IMG/VR virus record: IMGVR_UViG_3300046323_000134
Span: 1 to 40,279 of that record
DNA length: 40,279 nt
Origin: a virus
Reading direction: 5' to 3' (one strand)
Shown: piece after piece, positions 23,240 through 31,083 of the stretch
Position numbering within the stretch: position 1 is the stretch's first letter
Layout of the letters: the number at the start of each line of letters is the position of its first letter
Translations under genes and position numbers: made by a program
The notes under the pieces: model-generated
Databases searched by the model: none
The model's input: the letters and a program-made list of their open reading frames with translations, nothing else
What the model was told of the DNA's origin: nothing

Positions 23240-23439
23240 TTCATTCCCCTGATATAAATCGCAAAACTGTCAACTGTGTCCTTACCAAACACCGTCATCT
23301 TCTCGATGTGCTGTGCCACTTCCTCGATGACTTGGGCTCGGTATGGGTTAAGGGATACTGAGGCCTTCACAGCTTCCTTGCGTTGCTGTGCTTGTCGTTC
23401 AATCTCGTTGAACGCTTCGTCTTCTGGGTCGAGAATCAT
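23236..23439 (-). CDS. Hypothetical protein
   Basis: 67 aa (MILDPEDEAFNEIERQAQQRKEAVKASVSLNPYRAQVIEEVAQHIEKM...YIRGMK), mostly helical. Its start lies in an ATGA overlap with the small membrane protein gene upstream, preceded by GGAGGTAGGAA. No family recognised. Confidence 0.65.
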   Translation of the reverse strand: MILDPEDEAFNEIERQAQQRKEAVKASVSLNPYRAQVIEEVAQHIEKMTVFGKDTVDSFAIYIRGMK

Positions 23440-23552
23440 TTCCTACCTCCGTTTTGCATCTTGTCAAGTGCATACAAGAACACTGCTATCACCACACCGC
23501 CAAGGCCAAGGCCAATGAACAGCACCGCAATCAAAGCCATCACATCTAACAT
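23436..23552 (-). CDS. 38-residue single-pass membrane protein
   Basis: MLDVMALIAVLFIGLGLGGVVIAVFLYALDKMQNGGRK: one transmembrane helix with a short basic tail that should face the cytoplasm. The ATG lies exactly in the centre of a TAACAATGTTA palindrome, preceded by GAGGAGGTC. Coupled downstream by ATGA. It may be a membrane-acting early phage peptide; function unknown. Confidence 0.6.
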   Translation of the reverse strand: MLDVMALIAVLFIGLGLGGVVIAVFLYALDKMQNGGRK

Positions 23553-23554
23553 TG

Positions 23555-24424
23555 TTAGACCTCCTCGTTCATCAACAACACAAACACTTCATCTGAGATA
23601 CGGCAACCGATGTTCGTGATAAAGTGCTCGGCCTCCACTAGCTTGAGCATACCTAGCTTGCCCTTCATCTCATCGGGGAGCGTAGTATCGTCATACAACT
23701 GTACACTGTCAAGTAGTCGCACAAGATATTTTCCACCGTCGCGCACTACCAATGCCGCCTTGCTGTCGCCGTACTTCTTCCTTACGTCTTCTATCGTAAT
23801 CAGTTCATCGGACAGGCGTGCCATTTCATTCATCGACTTGTGGATCGGCGCTTGCTGGCTCCCCGTCAATGTCTTGACCCAGCCTACGAACGCCAACATG
23901 CCCTCGTCAGTGGATATGAATTCCAACGCCACATCCCGCAGTCTCGACGTGTGGTCACGCTTATCTCTGTTCTTGCGATGTACTTGGTTGTCAATGACTG
24001 TCTGCGCCTTAGACATGGCATCCTTCATTCGCTCGTCGGGCTTGAGTTTGTAGAACAGCTTCTTGGCTTTCAAGACAGCCTTGTCCGCATCCGCAGTCAT
24101 GTACGCATTTGCGCGTGTACGCTGGTTACTGATACGGTCGTTGGAGATAGCGATAACTTCTGTTTGGCCACGATGGGTACGACCGATGCGCCCGATCTCC
24201 TCGCCTTGGTCATACACACGGAATGCACTTGCAAGGCAGTTACCCCCGAAGCGGTAGTGGTAGTCAAACACTACGAATCGCCACAATGGATTGAGTGTTG
24301 CCAAGCGCAATACAACCGGCTCAAGTATGGATATGACACCCGCCATCTTAAAGTCGGGCTCATTTGCCACGCGCTTTGTCAGCTTCTCGTCAAGTTCCAA
24401 GTTGTTCATTTCTAATACGTTCAT
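23555..24424 (-). CDS. Hypothetical early protein, 289 aa
   Basis: Alpha/beta protein with WRFVVFDYHYRFGGNCLASAFRVYDQGEEIGRIGRTHRGQTEVIAISNDRISNQRTR near residues 48-105 (beta-rich), then a Lys-rich helical middle and a C-terminal domain ending EVFVLLMNEEV. The ribosome-binding site is AAGGAGAAAACTAA. I recognise no catalytic motif. An internal TTGACA-17-GATACT promoter-like string (about 23710-23690, minus strand) may be chance. Confidence 0.7.
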   Translation of the reverse strand: MNVLEMNNLELDEKLTKRVANEPDFKMAGVISILEPVVLRLATLNPLWRFVVFDYHYRFGGNCLASAFRVYDQGEEIGRIGRTHRGQTEVIAISNDRISNQRTRANAYMTADADKAVLKAKKLFYKLKPDERMKDAMSKAQTVIDNQVHRKNRDKRDHTSRLRDVALEFISTDEGMLAFVGWVKTLTGSQQAPIHKSMNEMARLSDELITIEDVRKKYGDSKAALVVRDGGKYLVRLLDSVQLYDDTTLPDEMKGKLGMLKLVEAEHFITNIGCRISDEVFVLLMNEEV

Positions 24425-24603
24425 TTAGTTTTCTCCTTGATTCCAACTTCCAATTTAATTAACTCCCGCAGTTCAGCAATCCGCTTCATATACTTGATCG
24501 CCTGTTTGTTACCCTGCAACTCAGCTCCTACGATTGCGTTAGCTTGGATAAAGTGCAAATCCATTAAGAATTTGCTGGTGTCATGCAGGTCTTGTGTTGT
24601 CAT
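24421..24603 (-). CDS. Hypothetical helical protein
   Basis: 60 aa, MTTQDLHDTSKFLMDLHFIQANAIVGAELQGNKQAIKYMKRIAELRELIKLEVGIKEKTK; ribosome-binding site GGGGGAAAC. All-helical and ATGA-coupled to the downstream gene. Function unknown. Confidence 0.65.
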   Translation of the reverse strand: MTTQDLHDTSKFLMDLHFIQANAIVGAELQGNKQAIKYMKRIAELRELIKLEVGIKEKTK

Positions 24604-24612
24604 GTTTCCCCC

Positions 24613-25467
24613 TTACCATGTAAATTTGTCAAGAATTGCATCCACCTTGGACTTCAATTCGCTACGAGAGTCTGCGTACTCTTTGATGTTCTCGATGTCA
24701 GCCCCTAACATTGTTAGCTCTAACTGCCTACGTGCTTCCTCCAACTTGGGGTCGTTGGTTACATTCAGCTTGGTCAACAGCTCACACAGCTCAATAGGGT
24801 TGCTGATAAGAGAGTCGTGGTAACGCTTCTTGGCCTCGTCGCCATCCACGTCGGTCAGCTTCTCCGACATGTCGGTCAACACTTTGTGCAGTCGCTTCCA
24901 AGGCTCACGCATGGCATCGGCCAGTCGCTCGTTGGACTTCACCTCGAACTCGCTGCGCATCTCCTCCAAGTCATTCGCTGGAATGTCTAAGCGAAAGTCG
25001 CCAGACTCAGGCATGGGGTTGACCGCTCGACGGAACCCGAACTTCAACTTCACATCCTCAAGGTCGGGATAGTCCTCGGGCTTGTACATCGTGCCCAAGT
25101 TGGTAGGGGCTTCGGCAACAAGGCGTGGGTACTCCAAGAAGAAGTTCTGACACATCATGTTGAACGTCTGCTCGAACCCATTCATGGTCTGCTTGTACTC
25201 CATGAACAACTTGGTCGGCAACATGCGCTCACCCTTGTCAGCCCACGGCAACGTGTGCTGGTTGTGATACAGGCGAACCCGCGCCGCAAACTTCTCGATG
25301 TCTTTGCGTAGTGACGTACCCGCAAACAGATTCTTCTTGGTCTGCGATGCACCACGTACCGCTGATGCGTCCGTGTTCACCTTGTCGGTAACCTCCCGAT
25401 CAATCTTCGATGCAGGCCACACACTGATGTTCAATTCCACTAACACTGCTGATGCACTGATACTCAT
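24613..25467 (-). CDS. DUF3150-like protein, partner of the AAA+/VWA module
   Basis: 284 aa, largely helical. The early NISVWPASKIDREVTDKVNTDASAVRGASQTKKNLFAGT and middle helices resemble the DUF3150 proteins that sit between CobS-like AAA+ ATPases and CobT/VWA-like proteins in phages and integrative elements. The same trio is present here (25647-26861 and 28211-29275). Inferred to be an accessory or substrate of that chaperone-like system. One palindrome copy (24706-24716) lies inside the gene. It starts in an ATGA overlap with the 59-aa gene upstream. Confidence 0.6.
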   Translation of the reverse strand: MSISASAVLVELNISVWPASKIDREVTDKVNTDASAVRGASQTKKNLFAGTSLRKDIEKFAARVRLYHNQHTLPWADKGERMLPTKLFMEYKQTMNGFEQTFNMMCQNFFLEYPRLVAEAPTNLGTMYKPEDYPDLEDVKLKFGFRRAVNPMPESGDFRLDIPANDLEEMRSEFEVKSNERLADAMREPWKRLHKVLTDMSEKLTDVDGDEAKKRYHDSLISNPIELCELLTKLNVTNDPKLEEARRQLELTMLGADIENIKEYADSRSELKSKVDAILDKFTW

Positions 25468-25643
25468 TTTGATTCCCCTTGGTTAAAAACTTTTCCAAAT
25501 TGCTCGTCGTAGATGTCTTGCAGTTCTACTATCCAGTCTTGTAGTACGTCCAACATGACTACGCCTGTTGGCATAACTTCCCAGTTGATCTTCACAAAGC
25601 CTTCCTCTCTGCTTACGGAATAGTCCAGCTTCCCCAGTTTCAT
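25464..25643 (-). CDS. Small hypothetical protein between DUF3150-like and VWA genes
   Basis: 59 aa (MKLGKLDYSVSREEGFVKINWEVMPTGVVMLDVLQDWIVELQDIYDEQFGKVFNQGESK) with AAGGAGTGAACA before ATG. Beta start, helical end. It lies between the DUF3150-like and VWA genes and is ATGA-coupled downstream, so it may belong to that module. Confidence 0.6.
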   Translation of the reverse strand: MKLGKLDYSVSREEGFVKINWEVMPTGVVMLDVLQDWIVELQDIYDEQFGKVFNQGESK

Positions 25644-25646
25644 TGT

Positions 25647-26861
25647 TCACTCCTTGATGTGAATGGTCTTGCCGTTGTCGGCCTCGCCATCGAAGTAGTC
25701 ACCGACAATGCACCACAGCGTAGGTGCAGTCCACTCGCTACCCCAGTCACCGCCCACCATGCCATCGGTCAAGATGATGACGCACTCGGGTGCAATGTTC
25801 TTCTCCTTGAGATACTCAGAGATACAGCTTGGGCTTGTGCCACCGCCGCCTACTGGTCGAGTTGAGCTAACAATGTTAGATGCCTCTCCATCGCCATAGG
25901 TTTCATGCGCCACCACACTGCTACCCCAGTACAACAAGTCCACACAGGCAGGGTTGACCTCCTCCGCGATACCTTTGACCTCGGATAGAAACTCAGCCAA
26001 CTCATCGTTGCCTACACTGCCGGACGTATCCACAGCCACGACCAAGTGCCCGACCTTTTCACCGATCAGCGACGGCATGTACGTGCCTGTCGATAAGAAC
26101 CGACGGTTAACCTTGCGCCATGACGATGCGTCCTTGGCATTGCATGTGGCTTTCACGAAGTCACGCAACACCTCACGCCAATTAACTTTTGGCTCAAGCA
26201 ATTCGGCAAGCTCGCGGTCTGCGCCATCTGCACCAGTTCCCGCGACTTTGTTACGCGCCATGATGCCTTGACGGATGGCTTGGTCAATCTCCCGCGCCAA
26301 CTCCTTCTTCTCCTCCTCGGGCATATCCTTGGCACTGTCCCAGTCGTGGTCGTCAAACCCACCATCGCCTTCACCATCGCCATTGCCACCACCGCCTTCC
26401 TCCTTCTCCTGCTTGAGAATGTCGAAGACCTGCTTGGCATTCATGCCACGGAACCGCTCATCAACCAAGCCCATGCCTTTACCCTTCATCTCGCCATCGG
26501 TGTAGCGGGGCATTGCAATGACTTGCTCGTTGGGGTCTAAGTCTTTAAGGCTCAGGTTAATAACGTAGTCACAAGCGGCGTTAGCCAAGCTCGCATCCTC
26601 GTCATGCAACTTTCTCCATGTGGTCAAGTGTCGATACATCTTGTGGTAGTTCTCATGCGCCACCACGAAGTTCAACTCTTGGTCGCGCAACTTCTTCACG
26701 AACCCACGTCCGTAGATTTCATCGCGCCCATTGGTACACGCAGTCGGAATACCATCCATGACCTTGGTCTTGCCCACCATCAATATGCCCGACAGCAATG
26801 CGAACTTGGGGTTACGCATCAACGTGATCTTGGCCTTCTGTACTTTACGTTCTTCAACCAT
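25647..26861 (-). CDS. Metallopeptidase-like plus VWA domain protein
   Basis: 404 aa. Residues about 55-85 carry HENYHK (HExxH) inside LNFVVAHENYHKMYRHL, the signature of the DUF2201 N-terminal metallopeptidase-like domain. An acidic Gly-rich linker (GGGGNGDGEGDGG) follows. The C-terminal VWA domain has the MIDAS motif DTSGS within HLVVAVDTSGSVGNDELAEFLSEV, the Thr loop GGGTSPS and the ILTDGMVGG strand. These proteins pair with MoxR-type AAA+ ATPases such as the one at 28211-29275, probably to remodel or load metal into a target protein. Start: GGAGCTAACA before ATG. One palindrome copy (25868-25878) lies in the gene. Confidence 0.8.
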   Translation of the reverse strand: MVEERKVQKAKITLMRNPKFALLSGILMVGKTKVMDGIPTACTNGRDEIYGRGFVKKLRDQELNFVVAHENYHKMYRHLTTWRKLHDEDASLANAACDYVINLSLKDLDPNEQVIAMPRYTDGEMKGKGMGLVDERFRGMNAKQVFDILKQEKEEGGGGNGDGEGDGGFDDHDWDSAKDMPEEEKKELAREIDQAIRQGIMARNKVAGTGADGADRELAELLEPKVNWREVLRDFVKATCNAKDASSWRKVNRRFLSTGTYMPSLIGEKVGHLVVAVDTSGSVGNDELAEFLSEVKGIAEEVNPACVDLLYWGSSVVAHETYGDGEASNIVSSTRPVGGGGTSPSCISEYLKEKNIAPECVIILTDGMVGGDWGSEWTAPTLWCIVGDYFDGEADNGKTIHIKE

Positions 26862-26863
26862 TG

Positions 26864-27076
26864 TTAGCTCCCTTCATTTAACATGTCACATACTTTCCTA
26901 CACACAGTCTCGCTCTCGTGTGTAAACACGGTCTCCCATGTTTTGTGTCTACGCACACAGAAACCCACCACTTCCAAGTTCCCTTTGGTAGAGTCGAACG
27001 TGGTCACCCACTGCACAAAGTATGGGTCGTCCAACATCTTCCGCAGTTCTTTATAGGTAATGTTCTTTGTGCTCAT
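26864..27076 (-). CDS. Hypothetical protein
   Basis: 70 aa, MSTKNITYKELRKMLDDPYFVQWVTTFDSTKGNLEVVGFCVRRHKTWETVFTHESETVCRKVCDMLNEGS. Alpha/beta with the strands LEVVGFCVRR and WETVFTHE. Its TAA stop lies inside the next gene's ribosome-binding cassette. It overlaps the upstream gene by 26 bases. Function unknown. Confidence 0.65.
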   Translation of the reverse strand: MSTKNITYKELRKMLDDPYFVQWVTTFDSTKGNLEVVGFCVRRHKTWETVFTHESETVCRKVCDMLNEGS

Positions 27077-27356
27077 CGTCGTCCTCGATACTTATCAGCA
27101 TCTTCAACACCGATGCCATGTGTTGCACATCGTGGGTCACAAGCACCTCCTCGCGTTTCTTCTCAAAGGTGTTTGGGTCACGGTTCCACTTCATCAAGAC
27201 AAACCGATACTGAGGATGGTCTCCGAATGCAAACATCCGTTGCTCTGCGCCTAGTTGGTAGTTGGCGTTGATTCGTCTGAGTTCCTTCTCAAGATACTCA
27301 ATCTCCCCCCACGCCAGCATCCACATCGCTCGCTTGCTCACAGGTGCGTATAACAT
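27051..27356 (-). CDS. Hypothetical protein
   Basis: 101 aa. The ATG sits in the centre of a TAACAATGTTA palindrome, preceded by GGAGTAC. The order of elements (helix EIEYLEKELRRINANYQ, strands MFAFGDHPQYRFVLMKWN, VLVTHDVQHMASVLKML) resembles the 70-aa neighbour and the 77-aa gene upstream, so the three may be distant relatives. No function recognised. Confidence 0.65.
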   Translation of the reverse strand: MLYAPVSKRAMWMLAWGEIEYLEKELRRINANYQLGAEQRMFAFGDHPQYRFVLMKWNRDPNTFEKKREEVLVTHDVQHMASVLKMLISIEDDDEHKEHYL

Positions 27357-27358
27357 TG

Positions 27359-27592
27359 TTAGTACTCCGGTGGTATCAATAACTTCACTGTGCGTTGCAA
27401 CTCCTCCTCGGAATCGAACTCATGCACTCGCTCGAACTTAACTCCTGCCTCTCCGAGTCTCCGATACAACACATAGTGCGGCACACCTTTGTCGATGTAC
27501 CCGCCTACGCTGTACCCAAGCGCATGGAGTCTGCGGTTGGTGTCACTTTGCACAACCCAACCGTTATCCAATTCGATGTCTCTGTCTTTCAC
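27359..27592 (-). CDS. Hypothetical protein, GTG start coupled to the endonuclease
   Basis: 77 aa from a GTG at 27592 that overlaps the endonuclease TGA as GTGA; no better start exists because further upstream the frame runs into endonuclease coding sequence. The body (WVVQSDTNRRLHALGYSVGGYIDKGVPHYVLYRRLGEAGVKFERVHEFDSEEELQRTVKLL) is alpha/beta like the two downstream genes. The lack of its own Shine-Dalgarno site suggests the endonuclease insertion replaced its original start. Confidence 0.6.
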   Translation of the reverse strand: MKDRDIELDNGWVVQSDTNRRLHALGYSVGGYIDKGVPHYVLYRRLGEAGVKFERVHEFDSEEELQRTVKLLIPPEY

Positions 27593-28197
27593 AGCAACGG
27601 CTTGTTGTGTTGGATTCGATACGCCACCCCTTCGGGGGTGATACCGATATCTCGTGCCCATGCCGCCAATGTTTTAGTCTGCCCATTGTGTGTAATCCTC
27701 ACGTTGTTTCTCCTGTTGTTGGCCTGTTCTTGCCGTGTAGCCCATCTAACATTTGTTGGTTCGTAGTTTCCATCGTTGTCAATCCGATCAAGGGTGTGTT
27801 CGGGTGTGGGTCTCTCCCCCACGTCCTCGACGAACGCCTCAAAACTTTTATTCCAGCGGTCACATACAGAGATGCCTCTACCACCGTAGTTTTGAAACGC
27901 ATGATGGCTTGGATGCTGACAACGCAACTTCATACTGAGCCAACGAAAGTACTCTGGTGTGTTGTGCCGCCCGTGTTTACGTGCAGTGTTCCCAAGGTTC
28001 TTCGCCGCCAGCTCCCTCTGAAAGCATCCACAACTCGTGGACTCACCCATGCGCAGGGCGCTACCCGCCACAACACTCGTGCTACCGCAGTCGCACAGGC
28101 AAACCCACGCAGGCTTACCGTACTTCCCTTTCGGGTCTCTATATTGCACAAGCCACCTGCCAAAACGCTGGTTGGTTAAGTCCACGAATCTTCCCAT
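27589..28197 (-). CDS. Free-standing HNH homing endonuclease
   Basis: 202 aa from the ATG at 28197 (AAGGATTACAA upstream). The N-terminus MGRFVDLTNQRFGRWLVQYRDP and a Cys module (CLCDCGSTSVVAGSALRMGESTSCGC) precede the HNH-like core NYGGRGISVCDRWNKSFEAFVEDVGERPTPEHTLDRIDNDGNYEPTNVRWATRQEQANNRR. The C-terminus (HNGQTKTLAAWARDIGITPEGVAYRIQHNKPLL) is a helix-turn-helix-like DNA-binding module of the NUMOD/IENR type. It is a mobile selfish gene wedged between the AAA+ gene and a small gene, and a relative of the endonuclease nested in the polymerase intein. Confidence 0.85.
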   Translation of the reverse strand: MGRFVDLTNQRFGRWLVQYRDPKGKYGKPAWVCLCDCGSTSVVAGSALRMGESTSCGCFQRELAAKNLGNTARKHGRHNTPEYFRWLSMKLRCQHPSHHAFQNYGGRGISVCDRWNKSFEAFVEDVGERPTPEHTLDRIDNDGNYEPTNVRWATRQEQANNRRNNVRITHNGQTKTLAAWARDIGITPEGVAYRIQHNKPLL

Positions 28198-28210
28198 TTG
28201 TAATCCTTTC

Positions 28211-29275
28211 TTACAACAAATCTTGGTTTTTTGCAACCCAATCGGCGAACGCCTTGCAACTGAACGCGATGGACTGCTTGCTCGGTGTTTTCGCTATGTT
28301 AATGGCAAATACAGCTTGCCACTCGGCATCGAACCGCTCAAGGTATTCCATGAAAGGCGTAATGCTCGCCTTGTCCATACGTGCAATCGCGCCAAACACC
28401 ACAATGGCACACGCGCCGGGGCTTGTTGGTACTTTCGTAGTCTTAGGGCTTGCAATGGTCGCTTCCCATGTTGGCAACTGATCTGAGAACTCGATGTACG
28501 CTTGCATGTCACGCGCACCTGATTCACCGATAGCGCCAGTCAACGCCGCAATCACTGAGTCGGTGTCGTTCTCCTTGCGAGTCCTAACAATGTTAGAGGC
28601 GGTCTCAAGCGAACGTGGAGATACGAACGCAGTCTGTGGCTTCTTGGGGTTGTAGATGTATGGGTTGTCGTTCTGGCCACCATCGGTGTAGCTTGCCAAC
28701 ACATGAGGGAAACGATTCACCCACGCAATCACCTCGGGCTCGATGCCTTTGTTCATGGCCCACTCAATCCATTGCTCAGCGTCTGGCTTGCTGATGGTTA
28801 CGGATACCAAGCGATTCAGAGAGTGCGCTTTCAACGAGTCACCAACACCGTCGGTCGTCAAGTTACCGGTCAAGAACACGATGTTCTGCTTGTGCAGTGC
28901 AATGTCACCGAGTCGGGGGTTGGCCTTCTCGAACATGGGGTGAAGCATGTTCTTCACTGGGTCTGCGCCCTTGGTGTACTCGTCGAGCATGATGACGATG
29001 GGCTTGTTCTCATGCAACTTGAACCGAGCGTTCGGGTAATACCGTGTGGTCTTGGTATCGTGGTCAATCACAGGCATTGCAATGTCGCCCAAGTCGAGAT
29101 TGGGTACGTCAATATACGCATGGTCATAGCCCAACTCGCCAGCGATGTTCTCCAGCAGGGATGACTTACCGATGCCGGGCTCGCCGCGCAACAAGAACCG
29201 AGTCTCGGGGTTGCTACGGATAAGCGAAGCGGCTTGCTTCAATGTGATGGTCTTACCGAATTTAACTTCTGACAT
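28211..29275 (-). CDS. MoxR/CobS-like AAA+ ATPase
   Basis: 354 aa from the ATG at 29275, chosen because CAGGAG lies upstream while the earlier in-frame ATG at 29302 lacks a ribosome-binding site. Walker A is RGEPGIGKSS; the downstream DVPNLDLGDIAMPVID loop is typical of MoxR proteins. Walker B is IVIMLDEYTKG, sensor 1 is IVFLTGNLTTDG and the arginine finger region is AHSLNRLVSV. It should form a ring that works with the VWA protein at 25647-26861. A palindrome copy lies within (28585-28595) and another in its leader (29297-29307). Confidence 0.85.
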   Translation of the reverse strand: MSEVKFGKTITLKQAASLIRSNPETRFLLRGEPGIGKSSLLENIAGELGYDHAYIDVPNLDLGDIAMPVIDHDTKTTRYYPNARFKLHENKPIVIMLDEYTKGADPVKNMLHPMFEKANPRLGDIALHKQNIVFLTGNLTTDGVGDSLKAHSLNRLVSVTISKPDAEQWIEWAMNKGIEPEVIAWVNRFPHVLASYTDGGQNDNPYIYNPKKPQTAFVSPRSLETASNIVRTRKENDTDSVIAALTGAIGESGARDMQAYIEFSDQLPTWEATIASPKTTKVPTSPGACAIVVFGAIARMDKASITPFMEYLERFDAEWQAVFAINIAKTPSKQSIAFSCKAFADWVAKNQDLL

Positions 29276-29355
29276 TTCTGATACTCCTGATGTGCCTAAC
29301 ATTGTTATGGCTGATTGAAAAAACTAACACACGAAAAATTTCTGACTGAACATAT

Positions 29356-29384
29356 AGTATACCACAATGTTACATATATGTCAA
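29356..29384 (-). promoter_or_regulatory. Sigma70-like promoter with palindrome-like half-site in the spacer
   Basis: On the minus strand TTGACA (29384-29379), a 17-base spacer and TATACT (29361-29356): near-consensus. The spacer contains TGTAACATTGTGG, close to a half of the repeated palindrome and almost identical to the spacer of the promoter at 32773-32801. A full palindrome copy lies in the leader. It drives the AAA+/VWA/early gene operon. Confidence 0.85.
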
Positions 29385-29395
29385 GACATCTAGTC

Positions 29396-29581
29396 CTACC
29401 CAATGTGCGAGTTGAACTCCTCCCACCGCGCAACCAAGTCGTCGCGCACCTTCTTGTCCTCAATGACTTTGCGCAGTACGAACTCAGCCATCTTGGTTTC
29501 ATGCTTGTACTTAAGCGCGTAGCCAGTAGCTATCGCGGCCCAGACAAACAATGCAATCTCTCCAATAGATAACTCAATCAT
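29396..29581 (-). CDS. Small membrane-anchored hypothetical protein
   Basis: 61 aa, MIELSIGEIALFVWAAIATGYALKYKHETKMAEFVLRKVIEDKKVRDDLVARWEEFNSHIG: an N-terminal transmembrane helix and a charged cytoplasmic helix. Ribosome-binding site AAGGAGTAAGAC. Function unknown. Confidence 0.65.
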   Translation of the reverse strand: MIELSIGEIALFVWAAIATGYALKYKHETKMAEFVLRKVIEDKKVRDDLVARWEEFNSHIG

Positions 29582-29584
29582 GTC

Positions 29585-30511
29585 TTACTCCTTGTTGACC
29601 CAATTCTTGTACTTGCCCTTCGGTAGCTTGCCCTCGGGCATCTCCACCTTGTCGAACACCTCGTCCGAATGGTATTTGTACAGCACCTCGTTCAGCCTGT
29701 CGTCCACTCTGCTCTCCAGTGTGCGAACGACTCGCCCGCTGACAATGTTCATCTGCCCACCACCTGCTGTCGCAAACAGAATCAACGACGCCTTGTAAAA
29801 GTCATCGTGCGCCCCGCTTGTGATGAGCTTGAAGAACGCATTGGTTGCTTCTTCGTAGGTGATGTCGTCCCGCACCCACTGCCCACCTCTCTTGTACGTG
29901 TCGTTGCCCCAGTAGTTCTTCTTCTCCTGCTCTCCGAACGCCTCGGCATACTCGGCGTAGGCAACATCAATACCACCGTCCTCCACATCCTTGCGTAGGC
30001 GCATGATGACATCCAAGTAGCCGATGAATTTCGCATACCGAGCCCTAACATTGTTAGCGGCCTTACGGTTTAGTTTCCAATCAAAATGGGTTTGCACAGC
30101 AGACGTTAAACACCATTGGTCTTTGTCGTTCATGCGCACAGTCATGCACTCGTTCCCGCTTGGCAGGATGTGCTTGCGCCCACCGATGGTCACGATGCTC
30201 TCGCCAATCTCTCCATGCGTGCCTATGCCTAACACTCGGCTGATGAACTGCCTTGTGCTTACAGTACTCCACCCCGCAGTGCGTAGCTCTACGGTGTTAT
30301 CGGGTTTGAACGTCACCACGGGAGTCTTGTACAAGACCAGCTCAACATCATCCCCATTCATACGTATTTGGTACGTGTCGGCATCGCGCCTGTTGCCCAA
30401 TGGTCGAACCTCTGGCGAGCGCCCGCGAATCGGCTTGACCACCTCGTATACCTGCTTGGCGTGCCTGTGATTCATTATCCTTGGCACATTCATTACTGTT
30501 GCGTATCCCAT
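29585..30511 (-). CDS. Hypothetical early protein, 308 aa
   Basis: Starts at the ATG at 30511, which overlaps the upstream stop as TGATG. The N-terminal half is beta-rich (DADTYQIRMNGDDVELVLYKTPVVTFKPDNTVELRTAGW...FISRVLGI), and the rest mixes helices with YWGNDTYKRGGQWVRDD and FATAGGGQMN. I recognise the general look from phage early regions but not a domain. A palindrome copy (30046-30056) lies inside and encodes Asn-Asn-Val-Arg. Confidence 0.7.
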   Translation of the reverse strand: MGYATVMNVPRIMNHRHAKQVYEVVKPIRGRSPEVRPLGNRRDADTYQIRMNGDDVELVLYKTPVVTFKPDNTVELRTAGWSTVSTRQFISRVLGIGTHGEIGESIVTIGGRKHILPSGNECMTVRMNDKDQWCLTSAVQTHFDWKLNRKAANNVRARYAKFIGYLDVIMRLRKDVEDGGIDVAYAEYAEAFGEQEKKNYWGNDTYKRGGQWVRDDITYEEATNAFFKLITSGAHDDFYKASLILFATAGGGQMNIVSGRVVRTLESRVDDRLNEVLYKYHSDEVFDKVEMPEGKLPKGKYKNWVNKE

Positions 30512-30738
30512 CACACCACCTTGTTAAGTTTGTCCAACATGTACTCACGCAGGATTGCGTAAGCCTCGTCCTTGCGTCCCTCTCGGTCAGCCAGCCATGC
30601 TTTGGTCAGCACTTCGTTGTCCGCAAAGGTCAGCCCTTCCTTGCCTCGTTCCTTCAGTTCTTCAAGCAAGTCAGAGGTATCAAACTGTGACAAGTCCACA
30701 TCGACCTCGGCCTCTACCGTTACTGTTGCATATGTCAT
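30511..30738 (-). CDS. Hypothetical acidic protein
   Basis: 75 aa from the ATG at 30738 (GGGAGGTGTGTG upstream; TGATG overlap). MTYATVTVEAEVDVDLSQFDTSDLLEELKERGKEG... begins with an acidic beta strand and continues with helices (NEVLTKAWLADREGRKDEAYAILREYMLDKL). Function unknown. Confidence 0.65.
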   Translation of the reverse strand: MTYATVTVEAEVDVDLSQFDTSDLLEELKERGKEGLTFADNEVLTKAWLADREGRKDEAYAILREYMLDKLNKVV

Positions 30739-30899
30739 CACACACCTCCCAATGTTTTGTATGCCTTGATTTTCTTAAGCGATGGATTGGCAGTCTTGAA
30801 CCTCTCCTTTGCCAGCTTCATGTTGTTCGCTACGATGCTCTCGGCAACCCACTGGCTGAACCTGTCGCACCATCCTGTTACGTAATACCTAGCTAACAT
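30738..30899 (-). CDS. Small hypothetical protein starting in a palindrome
   Basis: 53 aa (MLARYYVTGWCDRFSQWVAESIVANNMKLAKERFKTANPSLKKIKAYKTLGGV). The ATG is centred in TAACAATGTTA, preceded by GGAGGG. Helical and basic. Function unknown. Confidence 0.65.
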   Translation of the reverse strand: MLARYYVTGWCDRFSQWVAESIVANNMKLAKERFKTANPSLKKIKAYKTLGGV

Positions 30900-31074
30900 T
30901 GTTACCCTCCAATTCACGTTGGTCATTCACGAGATTTTTTATCTTGTGCAAGTCCCACCATTCACCACGCGCGATGATTTCCGCATCTTTCCAACAATCG
31001 TGGGTGTTGAAGGACTCCTCGCTTGGCATCCATAACCTGCCATCCTTGCCTCTCACAAGAATTCCTTCGCTCAT
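30889..31074 (-). CDS. Hypothetical protein
   Basis: 61 aa, MSEGILVRGKDGRLWMPSEESFNTHDCWKDAEIIARGEWWDLHKIKNLVNDQRELEGNNVS; ribosome-binding site GAGGTGAACAA. It overlaps the next gene start by 11 bases. No family recognised. Confidence 0.65.
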   Translation of the reverse strand: MSEGILVRGKDGRLWMPSEESFNTHDCWKDAEIIARGEWWDLHKIKNLVNDQRELEGNNVS

Positions 31075-31083
31075 TTGTTCACC

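Noticed and set aside
23690-23716. TTGACA-17-GATACT promoter-like string inside the 23555-24424 gene
   Set aside because: It is explained by coding sequence (Leu-Asp-Ser-Val-Gln) and no leader or gene boundary follows closely; left as a weak possibility.
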